A DNA stretch of 64,000 bases from JACCWP01 sp963801045 (GCA_963801045.1 CAWDDC010000003.1:744001-808000); one strand, 5' to 3'. Counted from the first letter of the stretch, positions 29,473 to 39,644 are shown. Notes: generated by a model from the sequence alone, not told the origin. Program-made: numbers and translations.

Positions 29473-31588
29473 ATGCCTCGCACCTTTGCCCGCGCGCTCA
29501 GTCACCACCGGCTGAAGTGGGTGGTGCTGGTCGTCTGGATCGGCATCCTCGTCTTCGGCTTCGCCTTCGGCAGCAAGCTCACCGAGGCACAGAACAACGA
29601 GACCGCGTCCTGGCTGCCCGGCGACGCGGAGTCCACCGAGGCGCTGAACGCGATGGAGGCCTTCCAGTCGCCCGACGCGCTCACCGCGCTGATCGTCTAC
29701 GAGCGCTCCGGCGGCATCACCGACGAGGACATGGCGGCCGCGGCGAGCGACGCCAAGGAGTTCGCCGGCTTCGACGGCGTGGTCGGCAAGGCGCAGGGCC
29801 CGTTCCCCTCCGACGACGGTGAGGCGCTGCAGACGATCGTCACGTTCGACCTCGGCGTCAACGGGTGGGAGCAGGCGCCCGACATCGCCGACGACATGCA
29901 CGAGATCTCCGACGAGAGCGCTCCCGACGGTCTGGACATGTACGTCGCCGGACCGATGGGCAACGCCGCCGACTCCGCGGAGGCCTTCGCGGGCATCGAC
30001 TCGACGCTGCTCGGCGCGACCCTCGCCGTCGTCATCATCATCCTGCTGCTGACCTACCGCAGCCCGGTGCTGTGGATCCTCCCGATCTTCAGCTCGGTCG
30101 TGGCACTGTTCGCCGCCCAGGGCGTCATCTACCTGCTGGCCGAGCACGCCGGGCTCGACGGTCAACGGTCAGAGCGCGGGCATCCTCACCGTGCTGGTGA
30201 TCGGTGCGGGCACCGACTACGCGCTGCTGCTGGTCGCGCGCTATCGAGAAGAGCTCCGTCTGCACGAGGACCGGCACGAGGCGATGACCGAGGCGCTGCA
30301 CCGCGCCGGCCCGGCCATCATCGCCAGCGGCAGCACCGTGGTCCTGGGCATGCTCTGCCTGCTGGCCGCGACCATGAACTCCACCCAGGGCCTCGGGCCG
30401 GTGGCTGCCATCGGCGTCGCCGTCGCCCTGCTGGCGATGCTCACCCTGCTGCCGGCGCTGCTGGTCATCTGCGGCCGGTGGGTCTTCTGGCCGGTCCGTC
30501 CGCAGTTCGGCTCGCCCGAGCCGACCGCCACCGGGCTGTGGGCCAAGGTGGGCCGGAGCATCGCGCCGCGGCCGCGCATCGTGTGGGTGACGACGACCGT
30601 GCTCCTGGGCGCCTGCTGGTTCGGCATGACCGTGCTGGACGCCAACGGGCTCACCCAGGCCGAGGGCTACCGCGGCACCCCCGAGTCGATCGAGGGTGGC
30701 GAGGTCGTGGCCGCCCACTTCGAGGGCGACGCCGGCAACACCGTCCAGGTGCTCGGCCCCGCCGACGACGCCGACGACATCAAGACCGCGGTGGAGGACA
30801 CCGAGGGCGTCGGGCCGGCAGCCGACCCAGTCGTGGTCGACGACACTGCGCTGGTCGAGGCGCCGCTGATCGACCAGCCGGGCAGCCAGGCGGCCAACGA
30901 CACGATCGACCGGCTGCGCAGCAGCGTCGACTCGGTGGGCGACGACGTCCTGGTGGGCGGCTACACCGCGATCAACCTCGACGTGCAGGAGGCCTCCCAG
31001 CACGACAACAAGGTGGTCATCCCGCTGATCCTGCTGGTGGTGCTGCTGATCCTCGGCCTGCTGCTGCGCGCCGCGGTCGCCGCGTTCGTGCTGATGCTCA
31101 CCGTGGTGCTCTCGTTCGGGGCGGCGCTCGGTATCAGCGCGCTGTTCTTCCACTACGTGTTCGACTTCGGAGGCGCCGACAGCTCGTTCCCGCTGTTCGT
31201 GTTCGTGTTCCTGGTCGCACTCGGGATCGACTACAACATCTTCTTGATGACCCGGGTGCGGGAGGAGGCGCTCGACCACGGCACCAGGCGGGGCGCGCTG
31301 ATCGGCCTGCAGGCCACCGGTGGCGTGATCACCTCGGCCGGCCTGGTCCTGGCGGCGACGTTCGCCGTGCTCGCCACGCTGCCGCTGACGTTCCTCACCG
31401 AGATGGGCTTCGCGGTCGCGCTGGGCGTGCTGCTCGACACGATCATCGTCCGGTCGGTGCTGGTGACGGCACTCAACCTCGACCTCGGTCGGGTGATGTG
31501 GTGGCCGAGCCAGCTGTGGCACAAGCGCGACGAGGAGGAGCCGCCGGCCTCGGGCGACGAGCAGGTGCAGGTGCGGGCCGGGGTCTGA
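29473..31588 (+). CDS. MMPL-family RND transporter (one frame break)
   Basis: About 705 residues with 11-12 membrane helices and two large extracellular loops. First helix WVVLVVWIGILVFGFAFG, then GSKLTEAQNNETASWLPG, and GTDYALLLVARYREEL in the first RND block and GIDYNIFLMTRVREEA in the second are MmpL/HpnN signatures; the Asp-Tyr pairs form the proton relay. Such proteins export lipids or drugs. A +1 shift lies near 30160 (CTCGACGG). No mycolate genes are nearby, so the cargo is unknown. The stop codon lies within a terminator hairpin. Confidence 0.88.
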
Positions 31589-31600
31589 GACTCAGACCCC
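31580..31600. terminator. bidirectional hairpin at the MMPL/small-protein junction
   Basis: GGGGTCTGA-GAC-TCAGACCCC, a perfect 9-bp stem with 3-nt loop, contains the MMPL stop codon and precedes the stop of the convergent small gene by 10 bases. Confidence 0.7.
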
Positions 31601-31610
31601 GGCGGGTGGG

Positions 31611-31778
31611 TCAGCGGTCGGCCAGCATCTCCAGCTGGCCGCTGACCCGGGCCAACCTGCGCTGCAGCCGCCGGTCACGGCGATGGAGCCGCACGGCGGT
31701 GGCCTGCGCGGCGCGCGCGGCTTCGTGGCGGCGGGACGTTCCGATCTCGCGGGCGACGAGATCGAGCGGGGCGTACAC
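31611..31778 (-). CDS. small basic coiled-coil protein of unknown function
   Basis: 55 residues: VYAPLDLVAREIGTSRRHEA then an arginine-rich heptad-like helix ending SGQLEMLADR. It has no signal peptide and would be cytoplasmic; the charge (over a dozen Arg) suggests nucleic-acid or acidic-partner binding, which is inference. GTG 31778 is well supported by AGGAG 9 bases upstream. It is convergent with the MMPL gene and divergent from the CGNR gene. I do not recognise a family. Confidence 0.65.
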   Translation of the reverse strand: MYAPLDLVAREIGTSRRHEAARAAQATAVRLHRRDRRLQRRLARVSGQLEMLADR

Positions 31779-31880
31779 GGCAACTCCTGGGTGTGGTGAG
31801 TGGTGGAGGCAGCCTGTGACGTAAGACACTAACTGCCCTACTGCTTCTTACATCCTAGCAGCGGACCGTACGATGATCAC

Positions 31881-32454
31881 GTGGACTTCGTCGGGTACGC
31901 CGAGCGCGCTGCGCAGCTGGTCAACGCGCCCCTCGCCAGCGACGACGACCTCCGCGAGATGCTCGCCGACCGGAGCTGGCTGATCCCGAAGGTCGCCGAC
32001 CGTGATCCCCGGGTCGCTGCGCCGCTTCCAGCGCGAGCTGCGGCCGGTCTTCGAGGCCGCCTCCGCCGACGACGACGCCACCGTGGTCGAGCGGCTGAAC
32101 GCGCTGCTCGCCAAGCACCCGGTGACCCCCTACATCGCCGGGCACGACTCCCAGTCCTGGCACCTGCACGTGAGCGACCGGGCCTCGTCGGTGGCCGACC
32201 TGCTGGTCGCGGAGGCGCTGATGGGCCTCGCGGTGGTGGTCTGCGACTTCGGCGCCACCCGTCCCGGGGTGTGCCACGCGTCCGGGTGCGACGACGTCTT
32301 CGTCGACACCTCGCCCAACCAGTCCCGCAGGTACTGTTCAGAGCGGTGCTCGTCGCGGGCCAACGTCGCCGCCTACCGGGCCCGACGCAAGGCCGAGCTC
32401 GCCGCGGCCGGTGGCGCCACCGACCCGGCTTCCGGCCAGAGAGACACCGCGTGA
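31881..32454 (+). CDS. CGNR-type zinc-finger protein, variant motif (one frame break)
   Basis: About 190 residues: an ABATE-like N-terminal domain (FVGYAERAAQLVNAPL) and a C-terminal zinc finger. The finger reads CHASGCDDVFVDTSPNQ, then RRYCSERCSSRANVAAYRAR, so the usual CGNR is replaced by CSSR while all four Cys are kept. CGNR proteins are stress-linked transcription regulators in actinobacteria. A +1 shift lies near 32000. GTG 31881. Its stop overlaps the XPB start by GTGA, so the two genes are coupled. Confidence 0.8.
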
Positions 32455-34103
32455 ACGACGGACCCCTGATCGTCCAGTCCGACAAGACCCTGCTGCTCGA
32501 GGTCGACCATCCCGACGCGGCCGAGTGCCGCAAGCAGATCGCGCCGTTCGCCGAGCTGGAGCGATCGCCCGAGCACGTGCACACCTACCGGCTGACCCCG
32601 CTGGGCCTGTGGAACGCGCGGGCGGCCGGCCACGACGCCGAGCAGGTCGTCGACGTGCTGCTGCGCTTCTCGCGCTACCCGGTCCCGCACTCCCTGCTCG
32701 TCGACCTCGCCGAGACCATGGCCCGCTACGGCCGGCTGCGCCTCGACAAGCACCCGGTCCACCACCTGGTGCTGGTCACCACCGACCGGCCGGTGCTGGA
32801 GGAGGTGCTGCGCTCGAAGCGGGTCGCCCCGATGCTCGGCGTGCGCATCGACGACGAGACCGTCGCGGTGCATCCCTCCCAGCGGGGCACGCTCAAGCAG
32901 GCGCTGCTCAAGCTCGGCTGGCCGGCCGACGACCGCGCAGGCTACGTCGACGGCGAGCGGCACGACATCGCGCTGGTCGAGGACGACTGGAGCATGCGCG
33001 CCTACCAGCAGGAGGCGGTGGAGTCGTTCTGGTACGGCGGCTCCGGCGTGGTCGTGCTGCCCTGCGGGGCCGGCAAGACGCTGGTCGGCGCCGCGGCGAT
33101 GGCGCGCGCCTCGGCCACCACGCTGATCCTCGTCACCAGCACGGTCGCCGCGCGGCAGTGGCGCGACGAGCTGTTGCGCCGTACCTCGCTGACCGACGAG
33201 GAGATCGGCGAGTACACCGGCGCGAAGAAGCAGGTCCGCCCGGTCACGATCGCCACCTACCAGGTCATGACCACGCGCCGGAAGGGCGTGTTCCCGCACC
33301 TGGAGCTGTTCGACGCCCGCGACTGGGGCCTGGTCGTCTACGACGAGGTGCACCTGCTGCCCGCGCCGGTGTTCCGGATGACCGCCGACCTGCAGGCCCG
33401 CCGCCGGCTCGGGCTCACCGCGACGCTCGTACGCGAGGACGGCCGCGAGGGCGACGTGTTCAGCCTGATCGGGCCGAAGCGCTACGACGCGCCGTGGAAG
33501 GACATCGAGCAGCAGGGCTGGATCGCGCCCGCCGACTGCGTCGAGGTGCGGGTGACGCTGACCGACAGCGAGCGGTTCGCCTACGCCACCGCCGAGCCCG
33601 AGGACCGCTACCGGCTCGCCGCCGGGGCCGCGACCAAGACCGCGGTGGTCGAGGAGCTCGTCGAGCGCCACCGCGGCGAGCCGACCCTGGTGATCGGCCA
33701 GTACCTCGACCAGCTCGAGGACCTCGGCGAGCGGCTGGAGGCGCCGGTCATCACCGGTCAGACGACGGTGCGCGAGCGGCAGCGCCTGTTCCAGGAGTTC
33801 CGCACCGGCGAGCTCGACCTGCTGGTGGTGAGCAAGGTCGCCAACTTCTCCGTCGACCTGCCCGAGGCCAGCATCGCGATCCAGGTGTCCGGGGCGTTCG
33901 GGTCACGGCAGGAGGAGGCCCAGCGCCTCGGCCGACTGCTGCGCCCCAAGGGCGACGGCCGCGCCGCGCGGTTCTACGCCGTGGTCACGCGCGACACCGT
34001 CGACGCCGACTTCGCCCAGCACCGGCAGCGGTTCCTCGCCGAGCAGGGCTACGCCTACCGCATCGTCGACGCCGGCGACCTGCAGACCGACACCGACCGC
34101 TGA
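32451..34103 (+). CDS. DNA repair helicase XPB
   Basis: 550 residues, intact. An N-terminal damage-recognition-like domain is followed by superfamily 2 helicase motifs: Walker A PCGAGKT, DEVH box in VVYDEVHLLPAPVF, motif III LGLTATLVREDG, and motif VI QEEAQRLGRLLRPKGDG. Bacterial XPB is an ATP-dependent 3'-5' DNA unwinding enzyme, found mainly in actinobacteria and paired in some organisms with a nuclease, which I do not see here. GTG 32451 overlaps the CGNR gene. The gene ends 4 bp before a large composite palindrome. Confidence 0.95.
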   Translation: MNDGPLIVQSDKTLLLEVDHPDAAECRKQIAPFAELERSPEHVHTYRLTPLGLWNARAAGHDAEQVVDVLLRFSRYPVPHSLLVDLAETMARYGRLRLDKHPVHHLVLVTTDRPVLEEVLRSKRVAPMLGVRIDDETVAVHPSQRGTLKQALLKLGWPADDRAGYVDGERHDIALVEDDWSMRAYQQEAVESFWYGGSGVVVLPCGAGKTLVGAAAMARASATTLILVTSTVAARQWRDELLRRTSLTDEEIGEYTGAKKQVRPVTIATYQVMTTRRKGVFPHLELFDARDWGLVVYDEVHLLPAPVFRMTADLQARRRLGLTATLVREDGREGDVFSLIGPKRYDAPWKDIEQQGWIAPADCVEVRVTLTDSERFAYATAEPEDRYRLAAGAATKTAVVEELVERHRGEPTLVIGQYLDQLEDLGERLEAPVITGQTTVRERQRLFQEFRTGELDLLVVSKVANFSVDLPEASIAIQVSGAFGSRQEEAQRLGRLLRPKGDGRAARFYAVVTRDTVDADFAQHRQRFLAEQGYAYRIVDAGDLQTDTDR

Positions 34104-34106
34104 CGT

Positions 34107-34204
34107 CTGCACGTTTCACTGGGTACCCAGTGACAAGTGCGCGAACCCAGAGTTGTTTCTCTGGGTTCGCGATCGTTTCTCTGGGTACCCAGTGAAACGT
34201 GCAG
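34107..34204. terminator. 98-bp composite palindrome between convergent genes
   Basis: A perfect 24-bp outer stem (34107-34130 with 34181-34204) encloses 10-nt spacers on both sides and a perfect 12-bp inner stem (34141-34152 with 34159-34170, GCGAACCCAGAG) with a 6-nt loop. Each outer arm contains the self-complementary CTGGGTACCCAG. It lies between the XPB stop (34103) and the aminotransferase stop (34211), where it could terminate both transcripts. Confidence 0.8.
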
Positions 34205-34210
34205 GCCTGT

Positions 34211-35428
34211 TCAGGGGCGGGGGGCGAGGGCGAGGTCGGCCAGGGCGTCGCGAAGCAGCCCGGGCAGCAGCCGCCGCGAGGGTGCGGAAGTCGTCCAGCT
34301 CGGTGACCACCTGGGCGCAGGGCCGCAGCCAGCCGGCGCCGTCCCACGCCACCACGGCGACCTCGACCCCGCGGGCGCTCAGCCGCTCACCCAGCCGGTC
34401 GGCGGCAGCCAGGTCGCACGGCCACGCCGGTCGGCAGCGGCAGCAGTCGCATCGTGGGGGCGGGCCGGCCGGGGAGCACCGACAGGTCCACCTCGAACCC
34501 GGCGTCCCGCACGGCGTCGGCGAGCAGCTGCTGCCCCTCGCTCACGACCCGGCTGCAGTGGGCCACCATCTCCCAGCCGCCGAGGTCGTCCCAAACCCCG
34601 AGCGCGTCCGGCAACGCCATCCAGCCGGTCAGGTCCTGGGTGCCGCGGGCGTCGAAGCTGTCCGGGTAGCCCGCGTCGGCGGCCCAGCCGAGCACCAGCG
34701 GACGGACCCGGTCGCGCAGCTGCGGGGCCAGCCACAGGCCGGCCGTGCCGCGCGGGGCGAACAGCCACTTGTGGAAGTTGCCCACCCAGACGTCGGCGCC
34801 GAGCGCGGCGATGTCGGTGGGCAGGGTCCCGGGCACGTGCGCCCCGTCGACCAGCACCGTCACGTCGCGACCCGCAGCACGTACGGCGGCGGCGACCTCC
34901 GCGACCGGGAACACCCGCGCGGTGGGCGAGGTGATCTGGTCGACGATCACCAGCCGGGTACGCGGCCCGACGGCGCCGGCGAACGCCTGCACCACCTCGT
35001 CGTCGGACGCCGCCAGCGGCACGGTCGCCTCCCGGACCACGACCTCGCTGTGCTGCGACCACGAGCCGAGCGCGAGCCGCACGGCGCCGTAGCCGTGGTT
35101 GCTCACCACGATCTCGTCGCCGGCACCGAGGCGCAGCGACGCCAGCACCGTGGACACGCCCTCGGTGACGTTGCTGACCAGCGCCAACGCCTCGTGATCG
35201 ACCCCGAGCCAGTCGGCTGCCGACCGGCGGGCCGCCGACGATGGCCCGCGGAGCCGCCACCCGGTGGAACAGGTGCGGGTCGGACTCGGCGCGCTCCAGC
35301 CAGCGCCGGCGCGCCTCCAGCACCGGCCGGGGCACGGCGCCGAACGCGCCGAGGTTGAGATGCGTGCGCGCGGGGTCGAGGGCGAACAGGTCGCCGAGCG
35401 CCCGCCCGTACCGCCTCGGTGACTGCAT
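34211..35428 (-). CDS. class V aminotransferase, isopenicillin-N-epimerase-like (three frame breaks)
   Basis: About 405 residues of fold-type I PLP enzymes. HLNLGAFGAVPRPVLEARR begins the small domain, LVSNVTEGVSTVLASLRLG is the PLP-phosphate region, LVDGAHVPGTLPTDI carries the PLP Asp and GNFHKWLFAPRGTAGLWL the catalytic Lys. CefD-like proteins remove the amino group of, or epimerise, amino acid derivatives. +1 shifts near 35235, 34420 and 34275; the last frame ends LLRDALADLALAPRP at 34211. Divergent from the HelD-like gene. Confidence 0.82.
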
Positions 35429-35551
35429 CTCCTCATCCTCACATCCGGCACCAGACCGCGCGAACGCTGCCCGTTAATGGCTGTCGCCGGTGCCTCGCGA
35501 CCCGCTAGCGTCACCAGGCCCCCCATCCTTGACGCCCGAGAGGTGCCGTCC

Positions 35552-37561
35552 GTGCCTGCGCGCCCCGCCGATGCCGAGCTGGCCCACGAGACCGCCCACC
35601 TCGCTGCCTCGCGAGCCGCCCTCAGCCGGATGCGGTCCCGGGTCGAGAGCCTGTCCGCGCACGGCGGCAACGCGGTCTCGACGGAGTACCTCAAGGCGGC
35701 GCTCTACCACCGGATGCTCGCGCTGGAGGACGACCCCGAGGTGCCGCTGTTCTTCGGCCGGCTCGACATGCTGCCGGAGGCCGGCGCCGAGCGCTTCTAC
35801 ATCGGCCGCCGGCACGTCAGCGACGAGGACGGCGACCCGCTGGTGCTCGACTGGCGGGCCGGCGTGTCCCGCGCGTTCTACCGGGCCACCGCGCGCGAGC
35901 CGATGGCGGTCGGGTCTGCGCCGCCGGTTCGGGTTCTCGCACGGCGTGCTCACCGCGTACGAGGACGAGCGGCTCGACCGCGGCGAGGAGCAGTCCGACA
36001 GCGCGCTGCTCGAGGCGGAGATCGAACGGCCCCGGCTCGGACCGATGCGCGACATCGTCGCCACCATCCAGCCGGACCAGGACGACATCGTCCGCGCCGG
36101 CCTCGACACCACGGTCTGCGTGCAGGGCGCACCCGGCACCGGCAAGACCGCCGTGGGCCTGCACCGGGCGGCGTACCTGCTCTACGCGCACCGCGACCAG
36201 CTGAGCCGGCAGGGCGTGCTGGTGGTGGGGCCGAACAGCTCCTTCCTGCGCTACATCGGCGACGTGCTGCCGGCGCTCGGCGAGATCGACGCGCGGCAGA
36301 CCACCGTCGAGCAGCTGTGCGACCGGGTACGGATCCGCGCGGTCGACGACGCGGCGTCCGGCCGGCTCAAGGGCGACAGCCGGATGGCCGAGGTGCTGCG
36401 GCGTGCGGTGTGGGGCCGGCTGGGCGACGCGACCGAGGCGCTGGTCGTGCCGCGCGGTGTGCACCGCTGGCGGGTGCCGACCTACCTCGCCGACGAGATC
36501 CTCGCCGAGCTGCGCCAGCGGGGCGTGCGATACGGCGCCGGCCGGGCGCTGCTGCCGCGACGGATGGCGCACGCGGTGCTGCTGCGGATGGAGGAGGCCG
36601 GCGAGGCGCCCGACGACCGGGTGCAGGACGCGGTCGCGCGCTCGAAGCCGGTGCGCGCGTGGTGCGACGCGGTCTGGCCGAAGCTCGACCCGGTGCGGCT
36701 GGTGTTCCGGCTGCTGTCCGAGCCCGACCTGCTGGCCGAGTGCGCCGACGGGATCCTGGACGCCGACGAGCAGCGGCTGCTGACCTGGGCGGCGCCGTCC
36801 CGGGCGCCAGGGTCGGCGCGCTGGACGCTCGCCGACGCCGTGCTGGTCGACGAGGTCGCCGACCTCGTCGAGCGGGTGCCCAGCCTCGGCCACCTGGTCG
36901 TCGACGAGGCACAGGACCTGTCCGAGATGATGCTGCGCGCCGTCGGGCGCCGGTGCTCCACCGGCTCGGCGACCGTGCTCGGCGACCTGGCCCAGGCCAC
37001 GACCCCGTGGGCGACCCGCGACTGGTCCGAGGCGCTGGGCCACCTCGGCAAGCCGGGCTCGCACGTCGAGGAGCTGACCCAGGGCTTCCGGGTGCCGGCC
37101 GACGTGATCGCGTACGCCGCCGGCTGCTGCCGGTCGCCGCGCCCGGCCTGGCGCCGCCGACCTCGGTGCGCCGCGCGACCGGCGACCTGTCGGTGCGACG
37201 CTCGGACGACCCGGTGCGCGAGGCGGTCGCCGCGGTGCGCGCCGCCGGTGAGGGATCGGTCGGACTGGTGGTGCCCGACGCCGCCGTACGCGAGGCGGAG
37301 AAGGCGCTGCGGGCAGCAGACGTCGCGCACTCCGTCCTCGGCGACGCCGACGACGTCGACGCCCGGGTCGACCTGGTGCCGGCCTCGCTGGCCAAGGGCC
37401 TCGAGTTCGACCACGTGGTGCTGGTCGAGCCGGCCGCGATCGTCGCCGCGGAGGCCGACGAGGAGGTCGGACTGCGCCGGCTCTACGTCTGCCTGACCCG
37501 CGCGGTCACCTCGCTGACCGTGCTGCACACCGACCCGCTGCCGACCCTGCTCGCGGCGTGA
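35552..37561 (+). CDS. HelD-like UvrD-family ATPase (RNA polymerase recycling type; two frame breaks)
   Basis: About 669 residues. The N-terminal coiled-coil arm (ALSRMRSRVESLSAHGGNAV) and FYIGRRHVSDEDGDPLVLDWR are characteristic of HelD/HelR, which remove stalled RNA polymerase from DNA. Superfamily 1 motifs: Walker A GAPGTGKTAVGLHRAAYLL, VVDEAQDLSEMM, and LRRLYVCLTRAV. Breaks near 35915 (extra base) and 37125 (missing base). GTG 35552 or 35543. In actinobacteria HelR proteins can give rifamycin resistance, but no such link is visible here. Confidence 0.82.
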   Translation: MPARPADAELAHETAHLAASRAALSRMRSRVESLSAHGGNAVSTEYLKAALYHRMLALEDDPEVPLFFGRLDMLPEAGAERFYIGRRHVSDEDGDPLVLDWRAGVSRAFYRATAREPMAVGSAPPVRVLARRAHRVRGRAARPRRGAVRQRAARGGDRTAPARTDARHRRHHPAGPGRHRPRRPRHHGLRAGRTRHRQDRRGPAPGGVPALRAPRPAEPAGRAGGGAEQLLPALHRRRAAGARRDRRAADHRRAAVRPGTDPRGRRRGVRPAQGRQPDGRGAAACGVGPAGRRDRGAGRAARCAPLAGADLPRRRDPRRAAPAGRAIRRRPGAAAATDGARGAAADGGGRRGARRPGAGRGRALEAGARVVRRGLAEARPGAAGVPAAVRARPAGRVRRRDPGRRRAAAADLGGAVPGARVGALDARRRRAGRRGRRPRRAGAQPRPPGRRRGTGPVRDDAARRRAPVLHRLGDRARRPGPGHDPVGDPRLVRGAGPPRQAGLARRGADPGLPGAGRRDRVRRRLLPVAAPGLAPPTSVRRATGDLSVRRSDDPVREAVAAVRAAGEGSVGLVVPDAAVREAEKALRAADVAHSVLGDADDVDARVDLVPASLAKGLEFDHVVLVEPAAIVAAEADEEVGLRRLYVCLTRAVTSLTVLHTDPLPTLLAA

Positions 37562-37590
37562 CCAGCCGGGCGGGCTCCTAGGCTGACCAG

Positions 37591-38187
37591 GTGCCACGCG
37601 CTCCCGCCCTGCTCTCCCCGGAGGTCGCCGCCGCGCTGCTCGACCGCTGGCGTGAACCGCACCGACGGCACCACGACGAGCGGCACCTGACCGAGGTGCT
37701 GGACGCGATCGCCGGGCTGGCCCGACCGGACGACGACACCGACGGCTGCCGAGCTCGCCGCGTGGTTCCACGACGCGGTCTACGCCGGGCAGCCCGACGA
37801 CGAGGAGCGCTCGGCCGCGCTGGCCCGCGACGAGCTCACGGCCGCCGGGCGCCGATCCCGCGCTCGTCGCCGAGGTGGTGCGGCTGGTCCTGCTCACCCG
37901 GGCCCACGACCCGGCGCCCGACGACCGGCCCGGCGCGCTGCTCTGCGACGCCGACCTGTCCGTGCTCGGTGCCGAGCCCGCAGCGCTACGCCGACTACGT
38001 GGCCGGCGTCCGGGCGGAGTACGCCCACGTCGACGACGCCGGGTGGCGCACCGGCCGCGCGCAGGTGCTGCGCGACCTGCTCGCCCTCGAGCCGCTGTTC
38101 CGTACCGCGGAAGGGCGGGACCGCTGGGAGGCCGCCGCCCGCGCCAACCTCACCGCCGAGCTCCGCGACCTGTCACCGCCACGTTGA
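37591..38187 (+). CDS. HD-like predicted metal-dependent phosphohydrolase (three frame breaks)
   Basis: About 198 residues. WREPHRRHHDERHLTEVLDA, AAWFHDAVYAGQPDDEER (HD pair) and LLCDADLSVLGAEP match small HD-superfamily proteins related to predicted metal-dependent phosphohydrolases. Frames change at about 37745, 37852 and 37980, each +1. GTG 37591, 29 bases after the HelD-like gene. The last 13 codons lie within the palindrome shared with the convergent FGGY kinase gene. Substrate unknown. Confidence 0.75.
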   Translation: MPRAPALLSPEVAAALLDRWREPHRRHHDERHLTEVLDAIAGLARPDDDTDGCRARRVVPRRGLRRAARRRGALGRAGPRRAHGRRAPIPRSSPRWCGWSCSPGPTTRRPTTGPARCSATPTCPCSVPSPQRYADYVAGVRAEYAHVDDAGWRTGRAQVLRDLLALEPLFRTAEGRDRWEAAARANLTAELRDLSPPR

Positions 38188-38217
38188 GCCAGGGGTCAAC
38201 GAGACGGTGACAGGTCG
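38166..38217. terminator. two-tier palindrome overlapping two convergent gene ends
   Basis: CGACCTGTCACCG (38166-38178) pairs with CGGTGACAGGTCG (38205-38217); inside, CGTTGA pairs with TCAACG, with symmetric 3-nt spacers and an 8-nt loop. The stops of the HD-like gene (38187) and the FGGY kinase gene (38196) are both within it, so it can act as a bidirectional terminator. Confidence 0.7.
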
Positions 38218-39644
38218 GGTGGCGTCGGCACGGGCCGGAACGCGTCGGCGAACTCGGGCAGCGGGCCGGCCTCGACGGCACCCGCGGCGGCGTAGGCCCC
38301 GAGCAGCGCGGCGCCGTAGGCGGTGTCCTCGCTGCGCGGCGAGTACGTCACCTGCGGCAGCACCGCCGAGCGGGACCGGCGCACGCACTCCATCCGGGTC
38401 CACCCGCCGGAGGCGAGGGTGCGGTCGGGCGGCGGGACCTCGCGGTTCATCTCGGCGAGCAGGTCGAGGCAGACCTGGGTGCCGTGCTCGAGCACGGCTG
38501 CGAAGAACACGGCCGGCGACAGCCCGTCGCCGCTGGCGCGTATCGCCGAGCACGCCGTCGTCGTTGCGGGCGCCGGTGACCTCGACCGACGCGGCAGCCG
38601 GACCGCCGCCGATCGGCAGCGCCAGCACCTCGCGGTCGAGCTGCGGCCCGCGCGGCGTGGTCGGTGACCCCCACCAGCTGCAGCACCCGGCGCAGCAGCA
38701 GCCCGGACCGGGTGCCGACCAGCATGATGCTGCGGTCGCGGACGACGTGCGGCAGCACGTTGATGCCGAGCCCGGCCAGCCGCTCCCGCGCGTCGCCGGA
38801 CAGCGGGGAGTCGAGCACCCGGACCAGCGCCTCGGCCGTGCCCATCGAGACGTAGAGCTGGCCGGCCTCGACCGCACCCGCGGCGACTGCGGCGACCAGG
38901 TGGTCGTGCCCGGCGACGGTGAGTGCGGCGCCGGCGACCTGCGCCGGCAGCTCCCAGGTGTGCCCGGCCAGCCCGGCGGACGAGCCGGCGTGGCCGCACC
39001 CGTCGCCGGCACGCACCGGAGTCGGCAGGAGGTCGGGCCCCACCCCGAGCACGTCCAGCGCCCGGGGCCAGACGTCGGCGTCGTCCTGGTCGAGCAGGCC
39101 GGTGCGGGAGGCCAGCGAGAGCTCGCGCACCCGCTCACCGCCGAGGGCGTGCACCACGAGCTCGGGCACGTTCAGCCAGGTGTGGCCGACCAGACCGACC
39201 CCGTTGCCGCGCAGGTGCAGCAGCTTGGAGATCGAGGCGAGGGCGGTGACCGGCAGTCCGGTGCGGCGCGGGAACTCGGCGCGGAAGTCGGCTGGCGTGG
39301 CCGCGATCTCGTCGGCCCCACGGGGGTCGAACCACGCCATCGCCGGTGCGGCGACCCGACCGGCGGCGTCCAGCAGCACGCCCGACTCCGCCATCCCCGA
39401 GACGCCGATGCCGGTGACCCGTACCGGGCCGTGCTCGTGCTCGATCTCGCGCACGCACCGCGCGAGCAGCCCGGCGACGACCTCGACCAAGCGTCACCGC
39501 CTCCATCTCGGTGCGGCCGCCCGGCAGCGACACCCAGGGGGTGGCGACGCTGGCGACGTGCAGCTCGTCGCCGCCGGTCGTGGCGGCGAGCGCCTTGACG
39601 TTGGTGCTGCCGACGTCGAGCCCGAGCACGATCGCGGTGGTCAT
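38196..39644 (-). CDS. FGGY-family carbohydrate kinase (three frame breaks)
   Basis: About 480 residues. IVLGLDVGSTNVKALAATTG is the N-terminal phosphate-binding loop, VTGIGVSGMAESGVLLD and AMAWFDPRGADEI shape the sugar site, and GQLYVSMGTAEALVRVL with SGGWTRMECVRR complete the ATP site. FGGY kinases phosphorylate C3-C7 sugars, often ketoses. +1 shifts near 39491 (CAAGCGTC), 38660 and 38540. ATG 39644 overlaps the mannose-6-phosphate isomerase stop; it is the last gene of the PfkB-LacI-isomerase-kinase operon. Confidence 0.85.
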
